Positions 36,853 through 45,446 of a DNA stretch of 64,000 nt are shown here, one piece after another. The notes under the pieces are model-generated. The model worked only from the letters and a program-made list of their open reading frames with translations, did not search any database and was not told where the DNA came from. Every line of letters begins with the position of its first letter. The stretch's first letter is position 1. The position numbers were made by a program, and so were the translations under genes. The stretch spans positions 1 through 64,000 of the forward strand of contig CAWINH010000006.1 in assembly GCA_963837425.1 (NCBI GenBank), in the 5' to 3' direction. This DNA comes from CAWINH01 sp963837425. GTDB lineage: Bacteria > Chloroflexota > Limnocylindria > QHBO01.

Positions 36853-38102
36853 CCGGGCATCTCCCCGAACGGATCGGCGCCGATCCGCGCGGCGAGGGCG
36901 GCGAGCACCCGCTCGCGGATCGTCTCGCTGTGGATCTGCGCCAGCACCTGCTCGAAGAAGCCGCGCACGATCATCTGCTCGGCATCGTCCTGGGTGAGGC
37001 CGCGCGACTGCGCGTAGAAGCGCTGCACCGGGTCGATGGCGCCGGCCGTGGCGCCATGCCCGCAGCGCAGGATGTCGTTCGTCTCGATCTCGAGGACGGG
37101 AATAGGCTCGGCGCCGGCCTTCGGCGAAAGGAGGAGGTTCCGGCATTCCTGGTAGCTGCTCGTCCCCTTCGCCTCGGGGCGGACCTTCGTCAGGCCGTAG
37201 AACGCGGCGCGCGCCTCGTCGTACAGCGCCGAGAGGTAGAGCAGGTCGGAGGTCGTATGACTGCCGATGAGGTCCTGCCTCGAGTTGATGTCGATGTGCT
37301 GGGCACCGCCCGCGGCCAGCAGGCCGAGGAGCCGAGACGTGCCGCCGATGCCGGTCATCCGCACATCGAGGCCCATTTTCGTCACCGCCGAGCCCACTTC
37401 AGCGTCGAGCGTGGTGACCGTCGCGTCGCGACCGACCTCGACCCGTTGCGCCCCGATGCGCCAGGCAGCGTCGCCGAGCCGCTGGAGATTCGCGTAACGC
37501 ACCGTCGCGCCCTCGCCGGCCAGCACCTCGGTGGTGCCGCCGAACCACGCGGCGGCGGCGTCCGGTGAGCTCACCTCCTCGAGCACGGTGATCGATGCGC
37601 CGCGCTCGGCCACGATCAGGGTATGGGGCAGGTAGCTCAGCGCGCCATCCGGCACGCGGCTGCGCAGCGTGACGACGCCCTCGACCGCCATCCCGACCGG
37701 GACGTGGACGAAGCTGCCCCCGGTCCACCCGGCCAGCGACCGCGCCCAGATCCCGGCCTGGGGATCCATCGTCTCGTGATGGCCGAGGCTGGCGCGCACG
37801 AGGTCGGGGTGCTCGCGCACCGCGCTCGCCATGTCACTGACGATCACCCCCGCGTCGATCGCCGCGGGATCCACCTCGTAGGTGACCGGCGGCGGCTCGG
37901 TCAGGAGCGCTCCGTCGCGTGGCATCCCCTCGAGCGTCGTCCGACGCCATTCCTCTTCGGCGCCCGTCGGCCAGCCCGCGGCCTCGGCGCGCTCCCACCA
38001 GGTCCGGCGCAGGTCGCGCAGCCAGTCCGGCTCATCGCGATCGGCGCCAAGGCGCGCGACCGCCGCCGCGCCGAGCGGCTCGGTCGAGGTCTGCAGCGCC
38101 AT
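36849..38102 (-). CDS. sufD: SufD scaffold protein
   Basis: Beta-helix partner of SufB and SufC in Fe-S assembly, 417 residues. The conserved C-terminal region contains HTTSDLLYLSALYDEARAAF (split here by family block) and EIETNDILRCGHGATAG, with the SufB-interface histidine in CGHGAT. The N-terminal 100 residues are helical. It follows sufB by 4 bases. Confidence 0.93.
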   Translation of the reverse strand: MALQTSTEPLGAAAVARLGADRDEPDWLRDLRRTWWERAEAAGWPTGAEEEWRRTTLEGMPRDGALLTEPPPVTYEVDPAAIDAGVIVSDMASAVREHPDLVRASLGHHETMDPQAGIWARSLAGWTGGSFVHVPVGMAVEGVVTLRSRVPDGALSYLPHTLIVAERGASITVLEEVSSPDAAAAWFGGTTEVLAGEGATVRYANLQRLGDAAWRIGAQRVEVGRDATVTTLDAEVGSAVTKMGLDVRMTGIGGTSRLLGLLAAGGAQHIDINSRQDLIGSHTTSDLLYLSALYDEARAAFYGLTKVRPEAKGTSSYQECRNLLLSPKAGAEPIPVLEIETNDILRCGHGATAGAIDPVQRFYAQSRGLTQDDAEQMIVRGFFEQVLAQIHSETIRERVLAALAARIGADPFGEMPG

Positions 38103-38106
38103 CGGT

Positions 38107-39516
38107 CTAGCCGACCGCGCCTTCCATCTGGAGCTGGATGAGCCGGTTCATCTCGACCGCGTACTCCATGGGGAGCTCCTTCACGATCGGCTCGATGAAC
38201 CCGTTCACGATCATGGCGCTCGCCTCGGCCTCGGTCAGGCCGCGGCTCATGAGGTAGAAGAGCTGTTCGCTCCCGACCTTGGAGACCGTCGCCTCGTGCC
38301 CGATCGTGACGTCCTCCTCGTCGATCTCCATGTAGGGGTACGTGTCCGAGCGCGCCTCGTCGTCCAGGATCAGGGCGTCGCAGCGGACCGTGGACTTCGA
38401 GTGCGCGCAGCCGGGGTAGACCTTGACGAGGCCTCGATAGCTCGTGCGGCCCGTCCCCTTCGAGATCGACTTCGAGGTGATCAGGCTCGTCGTGTTCGGC
38501 GCCGCGTGGATCACCTTGCCGCCCGCATCCTGGTGCTGGTCGTCGCCCGCAAAGGCGATCGAGAGCACCTCTCCGTGCGCGCGCTCGCCGAGCAGGTAGA
38601 TGGACGGGTACTTCATGGTGAGGTGCGAGCCGAGATTGCCGTCCACCCACTCCATCACCGCGTCCTCGTAGGCGACCGCCCGCTTGGTGACGAGGTTGTA
38701 GACGTTGTGGCTCCAGTTCTGGATCGTCGTGTAGCGGACCCTCGCGCCCTTCTTGACGATGATCTCGACGACGGCGCTGTGCAGGCTGGCGGTGCTGTAC
38801 GTCGGAGCGGTGCAGCCCTCGACGTAGTGCACGCTGGAGCCCTCGTCCGCGATGATCAGCGTCCGCTCGAACTGGCCCATGTTCTCGGTGTTGATCCGGA
38901 AGTAGGCCTGCAGCGGCAGCTCGACGTGAACGCCGGGCGGCACGTAGATGAACGATCCGCCGGACCAGACCGCGGTGTTCAGTGCCGCCAGCTTGTTGTC
39001 GTTGGCGGGAATGACCGTGCCGAAGTACTCGCGAAAGATCTCCGGGTGCTCCCTCAGGCCCTGGTCGGTCCCCATGAACAGGACGCCCTGCGCCTCGAGC
39101 TCGGCTCGGATGTTGTGGTAGACCACCTCCGAGTCGTACTGGCCCCCGACACCCGCCAGGTACTTCTTCTCCGCCTCGGGGATGCCGAGCCGGTCGTACG
39201 TCCGCCGAATGTAGTCGGGCACGTCGTCCCAGCTCTGCACCGACTTGCCGGTGCCGGTGACGTAGTAGTAGATGTCCTGGAAGTCGATGCCGGTCATGTC
39301 GCCGCCCCATGTCGGCAGCGGGCGCGCCTCGAAGTGCCGATACGCCTTGAGCCGCAGCTTCGTCATCCACTCCGGCTCGTTCTTGATCCGGCTGATCTCG
39401 GCAACGACGTCCGCGTCGATCCCCTTCTTGAAGACGGGCAGGGGTTGCTCGGCGTCGTGCCAGCCGTACTTGTAGCTGTCGGGGATCTGCTTGAGCGCTG
39501 CGTTGGGAACTGCCAT
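38107..39516 (-). CDS. sufB: SufB scaffold protein
   Basis: Core scaffold of SUF Fe-S assembly, 469 residues. Typical blocks include PTWGGDMTGIDFQDIYYY, GLREHPEIFREYFGTVIP, GGSFIYVPPGVHVELPLQ and YPYMEIDEEDVTIGHEATVS. First gene of the leftward operon. ATG at 39516 is chosen for the GAGGT ribosome binding site five bases upstream and because it begins the conserved N terminus; longer in-frame extensions lack family sequence. Confidence 0.95.
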   Translation of the reverse strand: MAVPNAALKQIPDSYKYGWHDAEQPLPVFKKGIDADVVAEISRIKNEPEWMTKLRLKAYRHFEARPLPTWGGDMTGIDFQDIYYYVTGTGKSVQSWDDVPDYIRRTYDRLGIPEAEKKYLAGVGGQYDSEVVYHNIRAELEAQGVLFMGTDQGLREHPEIFREYFGTVIPANDNKLAALNTAVWSGGSFIYVPPGVHVELPLQAYFRINTENMGQFERTLIIADEGSSVHYVEGCTAPTYSTASLHSAVVEIIVKKGARVRYTTIQNWSHNVYNLVTKRAVAYEDAVMEWVDGNLGSHLTMKYPSIYLLGERAHGEVLSIAFAGDDQHQDAGGKVIHAAPNTTSLITSKSISKGTGRTSYRGLVKVYPGCAHSKSTVRCDALILDDEARSDTYPYMEIDEEDVTIGHEATVSKVGSEQLFYLMSRGLTEAEASAMIVNGFIEPIVKELPMEYAVEMNRLIQLQMEGAVG

Positions 39517-39549
39517 GGGACCTCGATTCGAACCTCGTGTGCGAATCCT

Positions 39550-39562
39550 GACTGAATCAGTC
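39550..39562. promoter_or_regulatory. IscR type-1-like operator of the suf operon
   Basis: GACTGAATCAGTC is a perfect inverted repeat (6 bases each side of one centre base) and matches the core GACTRWWWYAGTC of the IscR type-1 site at every position. It lies 8-20 bases downstream of the predicted transcription start of sufB, a good position for a repressor. Confidence 0.7.
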
Positions 39563-39576
39563 GGTTTTGCCCGTCC

Positions 39577-39605
39577 ATCATCCTCGACCGCACGCCGGCG
39601 GTCAA
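39577..39605 (-). promoter_or_regulatory. sufB promoter
   Basis: On the minus strand, -35 TTGACC (39605-39600) and -10 GATGAT (39582-39577) are separated by 17 bases. Transcription would begin near 39570 and give a leader of about 54 bases to the sufB ATG. Confidence 0.55.
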
Positions 39606-39637
39606 CCGCCACGACTCTTGCACATTGCCCATTCGAA

Positions 39638-39710
39638 GGGGGAGCGCAACGGGATGGGGGAGCGCCACCGGAAGGCGGGAGCGCAACCGGAAGCGGGAGC
39701 GCCACCGGAT
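39638..39710. repeat. Four-copy 18-19 bp tandem repeat
   Basis: Four adjacent units at 39638, 39656, 39674 and 39693 share GGGGAGCGCMACCGGAW, alternating CAAC and CCAC in the middle. It begins the 545-base gene-free stretch (39517-40061) between sufB and the FAD oxidoreductase, which otherwise holds the suf promoter, its operator and the array at 39835. Confidence 0.7.
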
Positions 39711-39834
39711 GACGCTATCGGCGAAGATCACCCCGTTCGTTCGCCTCCACGGTCGCTCATTGACCACGCAGCGTTCGAACGGCCCGCTCGGAGCCGTTCG
39801 GGACCGCTCCTTCGCCATTGTCGTCGCTCTGCGG

Positions 39835-39942
39835 CTCCCGAGCGTGCTCCCGAGCGTGGCTCCCGAGCGCGGCTCCTGGGCGCGGCTACGCGCGGCTGAA
39901 CGCGGCCTTGAACGCGGGCCTTGAACGCGGGCCTTGGCGCAG
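39835..39942. repeat. Degenerate ~13 bp tandem array
   Basis: About nine units, starting with CTCCCGAGCGTG, CTCCCGAGCGTGG and CTCCCGAGCGCGG and grading into CCTTGAACGCGGG (two identical copies at 39906 and 39919). Period is 10-13 bases. No convincing gene spans it. Confidence 0.65.
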
Positions 39943-40061
39943 CCGCTCCCAGGACCCCTCCCCCACGATCCCTTCCCACGGGCAACACCCTGAGTCTGCG
40001 CGGTGGATCGACCGAGGGCCACCCGCCGCCAACCGCGTGGCGCACCTTCCGGCCGCGCGCA

Positions 40062-41213
40062 TCAAGCGCGGGGAGCCAGGGTCGCGAGTTCGGTTGGCGC
40101 GCCTCCGCGCTCGACGAGCTCGCGGGCGCCCTCCACGGACACGGCCCCGTCCAGGATCGCGAGCTGCACAACGCACCCGCCGCGCACCCACGCCTGGACA
40201 CCTCGCATCGCAATTCGCTCGTCTCCGGCGAGCCCCCCTCCGACCACGTCCAGTGTCACGCCGGCGAACTCGCTGAAGATCCAGGGAGCGCGCCGGGCGG
40301 GCAGGGGCTCGCCGAGCATCGCTCGACCGGCGCGCTCGCCGGACTCGCGCGCCGCGTGCCAATGCTCGACTCGCCGGGCATCCGCCGGTCGCGCCACGTC
40401 GCCGGCCGCCCAGACGGCCGGGTCCGACGTCGCCTGCCGGCTGTCGACGACCACGCCGTCATCGACGAGGAGGCCGGCACCGGCGGCGAGCTCGACCCGC
40501 GGCGCGACGCCGACGCCGGCAACCACGAGATCGACCGCCATCAACTCCCCCGCGATCAGGACGGCGCCGTCCTCGAGTCCCGTCACCTCGGCGCCGAAAC
40601 GCACCGTCACCCCGGCCGCGACGAGCCGCGCAACCGCCCAGTCGCTGACCTCCGGCCCGAGGGCACCCGCCCACAGCGCCTCGCCACGCTCCAGGAGGGT
40701 GACCAGGACGCCGCGGGCGGCGAGCGAGGCGGCCACCTCCACGCCAATGAACCCGCCGCCGACCACCGCCGCGCGCTTGCCCGCCTCCGCACGCTCGCGG
40801 AGCGCCACCGCGTCGGGCAGGGTGCGGAGCAGCAGCGCGTGCTCCTGCCCGGGAACCTGGAGCCGGCGCGGGACAGCCCCGGTCGCGAGCAGCAGCTTCC
40901 CGTAGTGCAGCCGGGTGCCGTCGCTGAGCTCCACGACCTGCTCCCGGGGGTCGAGCGAGGCGGCCGGAGTCCCGAGCAGCAGGTCCACGCCGCGCCGCTC
41001 GTACCACGCGGGCGGCTCCGCGAGGACGAGATCCTCGGAGACGGCGCCGCGCAGGAGCTCCTTGGAGAGCGGCGGCCGGTTGTAGGGTGCCGCACTCTCC
41101 TCGCCAACGAGAACGACTGACCCGCCGAATCCTCCCCGCCGCAGGGCGCGCACGCACCGCGCGGCGGCCACGCCACCACCGACGAGCAGCACGTCCGCAT
41201 GGCGAGACTGCAT
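40062..41213 (-). CDS. FAD/NAD(P)-dependent ferredoxin reductase-like oxidoreductase
   Basis: A 383-residue pyridine-nucleotide-disulfide family flavoprotein. The FAD loop is LVGGGVAAARC (about 10-20), NRPPLSKELL is the ferredoxin/rubredoxin reductase block, the NAD loop is VVGGGFIGVE, and AAGDVAR is the second FAD motif. No redox-active CxxC pair is present. It could reduce the Rieske ferredoxin of the neighbouring suf operon; this is inference from position only. The DUF885-type gene lies 9 bases away on the same strand. Confidence 0.87.
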   Translation of the reverse strand: MQSRHADVLLVGGGVAAARCVRALRRGGFGGSVVLVGEESAAPYNRPPLSKELLRGAVSEDLVLAEPPAWYERRGVDLLLGTPAASLDPREQVVELSDGTRLHYGKLLLATGAVPRRLQVPGQEHALLLRTLPDAVALRERAEAGKRAAVVGGGFIGVEVAASLAARGVLVTLLERGEALWAGALGPEVSDWAVARLVAAGVTVRFGAEVTGLEDGAVLIAGELMAVDLVVAGVGVAPRVELAAGAGLLVDDGVVVDSRQATSDPAVWAAGDVARPADARRVEHWHAARESGERAGRAMLGEPLPARRAPWIFSEFAGVTLDVVGGGLAGDERIAMRGVQAWVRGGCVVQLAILDGAVSVEGARELVERGGAPTELATLAPRA

Positions 41214-41222
41214 CGGGCCGGC

Positions 41223-42443
41223 CTACGCCAACGAACGTGGGGCAAGCTCGTCGAGGTCGGCGAGGAGCTGCGCCGGCGAGAGCTGCTCGGAGAGCAACCG
41301 CGCGAATCCTTCCGTCTGGCCAGTCGTCTCGAGCCAACGACGAATGAGCCGCGCGCCCTCGGTGTACGTGTAGACGTGGAGACGGCCGACGGGGTCTGTG
41401 GCCACCCGCATCAGGTGGTCGATCCAGTCCGGTCTCGGCACGGTGGCCTCCAGCCAGGCGCGGACCTCGCCCTCCGGGTGCCCCTCGTGGTGCAGCATGT
41501 ATGCGGCGTTCGAAATCGCCGGGTTGAGGTCCAGCGTGGTCCGATGGAGCGCGACCGCGGCCTCCCAGTCGCCGCCGACGCCGACATCGGCCCCGATCCG
41601 TGCCAGCTCAGCCGCCAGCTCCCGATCGGTCATCACCACCTCACCGGCGACGTCGGCCATCCCCTCGGAGAGCATCGCCTCCGGGGTGCCCATCGTCCGC
41701 AGCGCGGCTTCGCCGACGCCCGCGGCGACGAGCGTCCGCTCCTTCGTCACGTGCTCGGCATGGTGGCCCGGATACGCCTCGTGCGAGGCGAGAAAGGCAA
41801 TGCCCGGCACCTCGAGCGGGAGGTCGACGTTCACCCGGATCGACGTGCGTCCGTGCCCCCTGAACTCAGCGTAGGCGCCCCACGGCTGGTCGTGCGCCTC
41901 CTCCCAGTCGATCCCCTCGGGCTCCGGCAGGTCGAAGTCGCGACGGGCTGCGGCGCGGAACCGTTCGGCGGAGTCGACCACCCCGGCCAGCACCCGCTCG
42001 GGGCGGACGCGGAGCGCGGCACGCTGCGCCGCCACGCGTTCGGCCAGCGTCCCATCGCCGGGGAGTGCCGCAGCCAGACGCTGGCGCGCGGAGCTCATCT
42101 CCGACTCCGGAACCGGGCCGATCGGCACCCCGTACAGGTCCTCGACGAGGTCGAGGTAGGCGATCTCCTCGCCACCCGCCCGGCGGGCGAGGGCGCTGAT
42201 CGCTCGCAGCTGCCCCTCGAACCATCGGCGCCGGCGCTCGACGACGGGGCCGTCCCCGGCCAGCTCCGCGACGATCTCGCGCAGCGTCGAGGCCTCGGCG
42301 TGGAGCTCCTCGGCCATCGGCCGCGGCTCGGATGCGACCGCCTCAGCGAGCTCGGGCGGGCCGACATAGCTGTCCACGAATGCGGGCGAGATGCGCTCCA
42401 GGCGTAGGCCCAGCAGGATGTACCGTCGCGCGAGCTCGTCCAT
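41223..42443 (-). CDS. DUF885-type putative metallopeptidase
   Basis: A 406-residue helical protein. The motif HEAYPGHH (H221, E222, H227, H228) is the zinc signature of the DUF885 family of putative peptidases, and EGMADVAGEVV (about 255-265) provides the likely third ligand. No signal peptide. TACGAT lies 8 bases before the ATG at 42443. Substrate unknown. Confidence 0.75.
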   Translation of the reverse strand: MDELARRYILLGLRLERISPAFVDSYVGPPELAEAVASEPRPMAEELHAEASTLREIVAELAGDGPVVERRRRWFEGQLRAISALARRAGGEEIAYLDLVEDLYGVPIGPVPESEMSSARQRLAAALPGDGTLAERVAAQRAALRVRPERVLAGVVDSAERFRAAARRDFDLPEPEGIDWEEAHDQPWGAYAEFRGHGRTSIRVNVDLPLEVPGIAFLASHEAYPGHHAEHVTKERTLVAAGVGEAALRTMGTPEAMLSEGMADVAGEVVMTDRELAAELARIGADVGVGGDWEAAVALHRTTLDLNPAISNAAYMLHHEGHPEGEVRAWLEATVPRPDWIDHLMRVATDPVGRLHVYTYTEGARLIRRWLETTGQTEGFARLLSEQLSPAQLLADLDELAPRSLA

Positions 42444-42451
42444 GGCCCGCA

Positions 42452-42457
42452 ATCGTA
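42452..42457 (-). promoter_or_regulatory. -10 element of the DUF885-type gene
   Basis: TACGAT on the minus strand, 8 bases before the start codon; leaderless type. Confidence 0.5.
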
Positions 42458-42501
42458 CCCGGGACGGCGCTGACACCTTGTTGCCGGCCTCCCGGGCCGG
42501 G

Positions 42502-42527
42502 TATGCTCGCCCCCACCGGAGGAGGAG
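42502..42527 (+). promoter_or_regulatory. -10 element and strong ribosome binding site of the cNMP operon
   Basis: TATGCT (42502-42507) is followed by GGAGGAGGAG (42518-42527), six bases before the GTG at 42534. This is one of the few leadered, Shine-Dalgarno-driven starts in the window and fixes the GTG. Confidence 0.6.
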
Positions 42528-42533
42528 ATTTCC

Positions 42534-42956
42534 GTGGCGCGAGACGAGAAGCTGGAGATGCTTCGTCGAATCCCGCTCTTCAGCGGCTTCGGCCGCAGCC
42601 AGCTGCAGCGGCTTGCTGCGCTGGCCGACGAGGTGAACGCGCCCGCCGGCAAGGTGCTTATGAGGCAGGGCGAATTCGGCAGTGAGATGATGCTGCTCAT
42701 CACCGGCCACGCGGTGGTCGACCGCGACGGGGCGCGGATCGACACGCTCCATGCCGGCGACTTCTTCGGCGAGATTGCGATCATCCAGGAGGGCGAGCGC
42801 ACCGCAACGGTGACGGCCGAGGGGCCGGTGCGCCTTCTGGTGGTCACCCACCGCGATTTCCATTCGATCATGGAAGAGTTCCCGGAGGTTGCGGTCCAGG
42901 TCATGGCCACGCTCGCCAACCGGATCCGGTCGCTGGAGCCGCGCGCAGCGCACTGA
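42534..42956 (+). CDS. Stand-alone cyclic-nucleotide-binding domain protein
   Basis: A 140-residue protein consisting of one cNMP-binding domain and no DNA-binding or channel domain. The phosphate-binding cassette reads GDFFGEIAIIQEGERTATV (about 82-100), with the Glu and Arg needed to hold cyclic nucleotide. The adenylate cyclase gene begins one base after its stop, so synthesis and binding of the messenger are coupled. Confidence 0.85.
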   Translation: MARDEKLEMLRRIPLFSGFGRSQLQRLAALADEVNAPAGKVLMRQGEFGSEMMLLITGHAVVDRDGARIDTLHAGDFFGEIAIIQEGERTATVTAEGPVRLLVVTHRDFHSIMEEFPEVAVQVMATLANRIRSLEPRAAH

Positions 42957-42957
42957 C

Positions 42958-43934
42958 GTGGCCGATGACGAGCTCCTGCGGCTGGGACGCCAGGCGGAGG
43001 TCGTCGCAAAGTTCCCGGACCAGAACCCGTTCCCGGTCATGCGCCTCACCGACGCCGGTGAGCTGAGCTACGCGAACGCTGCGAGCGCCGGGATCGTGTC
43101 GGCACTCGCAATTCGCGTCGGCGACCCGTTCCCACCCGACCTGCTCGACACGATGCGCCGCGGACCGCGCGCACCGCGGCCGGCGACCGGATCGAGATCG
43201 AGGCCGGCGAGCGGCTCTACTCCCTCATGGCGGTCCGCGTCTACGAATTCGGGTTCACGAACGTCTATGGGACCGATATCACCGCCGCCCGCGAGGTCGA
43301 GCGCGCGAGCGCCGAGAACGAACGCCTGCTGCTGAACATCCTGCCCGCCTCGATCGCCGCCCGGCTGCGTCGTGGAGAGATGCTCATCGCTGATCGGATC
43401 GAGGAGATGAGCGTCCTGTTCGCCGACGTGGTCGACTTCAGCGCCCTCTCGCGCCGGCTCGGCCCGGGTGACCTCGTCTCGCTGCTCAACGAGGTCTTCA
43501 GCATCTTCGACGAGCTCTCGGACCGATACGCACTCGAGAAGATCAAGACGATCGGCGATGCCTACATGGTCGTCGGCGGGCTGGGACCCAACCCGGAGAA
43601 TCACTGCGGACGGGTGGCCGACCTGGGCCTCGACATGCTCACCGCCATCGAACGGTATCGCGCCGAGAGCGGCGTCGATCTTCACATCCGGGTCGGGATG
43701 CACCTCGGTCCGGCGGTGGCGGGGGTGGTGGGCGTCAAGAAGTTCATCTACGACGTGTGGGGCGAGACGGTGAACACCGCAAGCCGGATGGAGTCGCACG
43801 GGGTCGCGAACCGGATCCAGGTCAGCGAGGCGGCGTTCGAGCGGCTCCGCGATCGGTACCGGCTCGAGGCCCGAGGGATGGTCGAGGTCCGCGGCCGCGG
43901 GCCGATGCCGACCTGGTTCCTCCAGGCGAAATGA
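42958..43934 (+). pseudogene. PAS-class III adenylate cyclase, one frame break
   Basis: The N-terminal part from GTG 42958 resembles a PAS sensor (NPFPVMRLTDAGELSYAN). The frame breaks near 43160-43175, then continues to a complete class III cyclase domain: LFADVVDFSALS with the metal aspartates, EKIKTIGDAYMVVGG with the adenine-selecting lysine, and VWGETVNTASRM with the transition-state Asn and Arg. All catalytic residues are intact, so the break is probably a one-base sequence error rather than decay. Product is most likely cAMP. Confidence 0.8.
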
Positions 43935-43974
43935 GCCGCCGGGTGACCTCGCCGGGCCGGTCACCAGCCGATGC

Positions 43975-43980
43975 TAGAAT
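43975..43980 (+). promoter_or_regulatory. -10 element of tRNA-Gly
   Basis: TAGAAT ends 9 bases before the tRNA 5' end, so the primary transcript would carry at most a few extra bases. Confidence 0.6.
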
Positions 43981-43989
43981 CGGGATCGC

Positions 43990-44065
43990 GCGGGAGTAAC
44001 TCAGTCGGTAGAGTGTCTGCTTCCCAAGCAGAATGTCGCGGGTTCGAGCCCCGTCTCCCGCTCCA
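43990..44065 (+). tRNA. tRNA-Gly (anticodon CCC)
   Basis: A cloverleaf with acceptor GCGGGAG/CTCCCGC, D stem ACTC/GAGT, anticodon stem TCTGC/GCAGA with loop TTCCCAA (anticodon CCC), T stem GCGGG/CCCGT with TTCGAGC, discriminator T and an encoded CCA (44063-44065). Confidence 0.95.
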
Positions 44066-44131
44066 CCCTCGCCCCCGAAATCCCGGCTTCGAACGTGTGC
44101 CGGCGTCCGCGAGGTCCTCCGCGCGGAGCGA

Positions 44132-44344
44132 CTAGGCGGAGTGGCCCAGGGCGAGGGTCAGGTGCACCGCCGCGACAACGAGCACCGCAACGAACAACAC
44201 GCCCCCGATCACGCCTGCTCCGAAACCGGCCTGCACGAGGGCCCAGGCCACCACCAGCGCGATGATCGGGCCGGCGGCGAGCTCCCACGCGTCCCCGACC
44301 AGGAAGTCGTACAGGAACCTGCCGAACTGCGTCAGGTACCTCAC
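44132..44344 (-). CDS. Small two-helix membrane protein
   Basis: A 70-residue protein with two hydrophobic helices (about 22-40 and 43-63). GTG start overlaps the stop of the preceding membrane protein as GTGA, so the two are coupled and may form a complex. No family recognised. Confidence 0.65.
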   Translation of the reverse strand: MRYLTQFGRFLYDFLVGDAWELAAGPIIALVVAWALVQAGFGAGVIGGVLFVAVLVVAAVHLTLALGHSA

Positions 44345-45219
44345 TGCCCGAGGCCGCCGACGATGGTCACCGCCGCCACGAAGACGACCCCTGCGACGAG
44401 CATGCCGCCCGCGATGGCGCCCGCCAGCCCGGCGCGGTTCGCAATCAGGGCGTCCATCGGGCCGCCCGCCGCGTGGCCCGCACCCCGACGGATCGCGAGC
44501 AGGCGTCGCGCGAGCCACACGGCGGCGACCCCGACGGCCAGGTAGGCAATGAGGAGGAGGATGAGGGTCGCGTCGCTCGCGGGCCAATCGATGCCTGCTC
44601 CCTCGCCGGCCCAGAACGTCCCGAAGGAGACGAGCATCAGGCCAACGGCGAACTTCAGCCCGTTCTCGGGGACCCGGCTCAAGGGCCGATGGACGAACGC
44701 GCCCACGGTGACCACCAGGAGGACGGCCACGACGGCGCCGACGATCGCGGTGTCGAGGCGGCCGGCCGACGTCCCGAACGTGATCACGATGAACGCGACC
44801 TCGAGCCCCTCGAGCAGGACGCCCTTGAAGGACACGAAGAACGACACGCCGTCGATCCCCGTCTCGGGAACCGGCGCCTCCGCGCCCAGGCGCTTCACCT
44901 CGGCCGCGAAGATCGCCTCCTCGTCGTGCTTTGCCCTGGCGCCCGATGCGCGCAGGATCGCCTTCGTCGCCCACTGGAGCCCGAAGATCAGCAACAGGCT
45001 GCCGATCACGATGCGGAGCGCGTTCAGCGGCACGAACAGGACGATCGCGGTGCCGAACGCGCCGACCAGCACGGCAAGGACACCGAGCCCGGCGAACGCT
45101 CCGTACAGCGCGGATCGCCACTGGCGGGTCACGCCGACGGCCAGGACGATCGTCAGGGCCTCGACGGCTTCGACGGCGGAAGCCAGAAAGGCCGGAAGGG
45201 CGGCGGCAAGCGGCGACAT
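44341..45219 (-). CDS. COG4280-like membrane protein with paired ExxE motifs
   Basis: A 292-residue protein with about seven helices. Two intramembrane motifs, VEAVEAL (about 16-22) and LEGLEVAF (about 136-143), sit in the first helix of each half, recalling the RExxE motifs of FTR1-type iron permeases, though the arginine is missing. A metal-transport role is possible but not shown. GGAGG precedes the ATG at 45219. Function unknown. Confidence 0.65.
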   Translation of the reverse strand: MSPLAAALPAFLASAVEAVEALTIVLAVGVTRQWRSALYGAFAGLGVLAVLVGAFGTAIVLFVPLNALRIVIGSLLLIFGLQWATKAILRASGARAKHDEEAIFAAEVKRLGAEAPVPETGIDGVSFFVSFKGVLLEGLEVAFIVITFGTSAGRLDTAIVGAVVAVLLVVTVGAFVHRPLSRVPENGLKFAVGLMLVSFGTFWAGEGAGIDWPASDATLILLLIAYLAVGVAAVWLARRLLAIRRGAGHAAGGPMDALIANRAGLAGAIAGGMLVAGVVFVAAVTIVGGLGQ

Positions 45220-45446
45220 GGCGGCCTCCGTGCGAGACGTCGGTGAGAGCGCGAGACGCTTCGGGGAGTATCGAGCAAGGCGGCCGTCATGGCGAATCGA
45301 TCAACGTGAGCTCGAGCGAGGAAGGCCGATCCCCCGCCCTCGCATGCTCACCCGCGCCCTCGGGAGGGGAACCGCTCGACCGCGGTCACGCGTCTAGCGG
45401 ATTGCGTGGCGACCTGCCACCGAATCGCATGAACGGGAGACGCCAC

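Noticed and set aside
39835..39942. CRISPR array
   Set aside because: Units are 10-13 bases with no spacers and no cas genes are present.
45406..45420. GTGGC/GCCAC inverted repeat upstream of the SIMPL gene as an operator
   Set aside because: Only five bases per arm; expected often by chance in GC-rich sequence.
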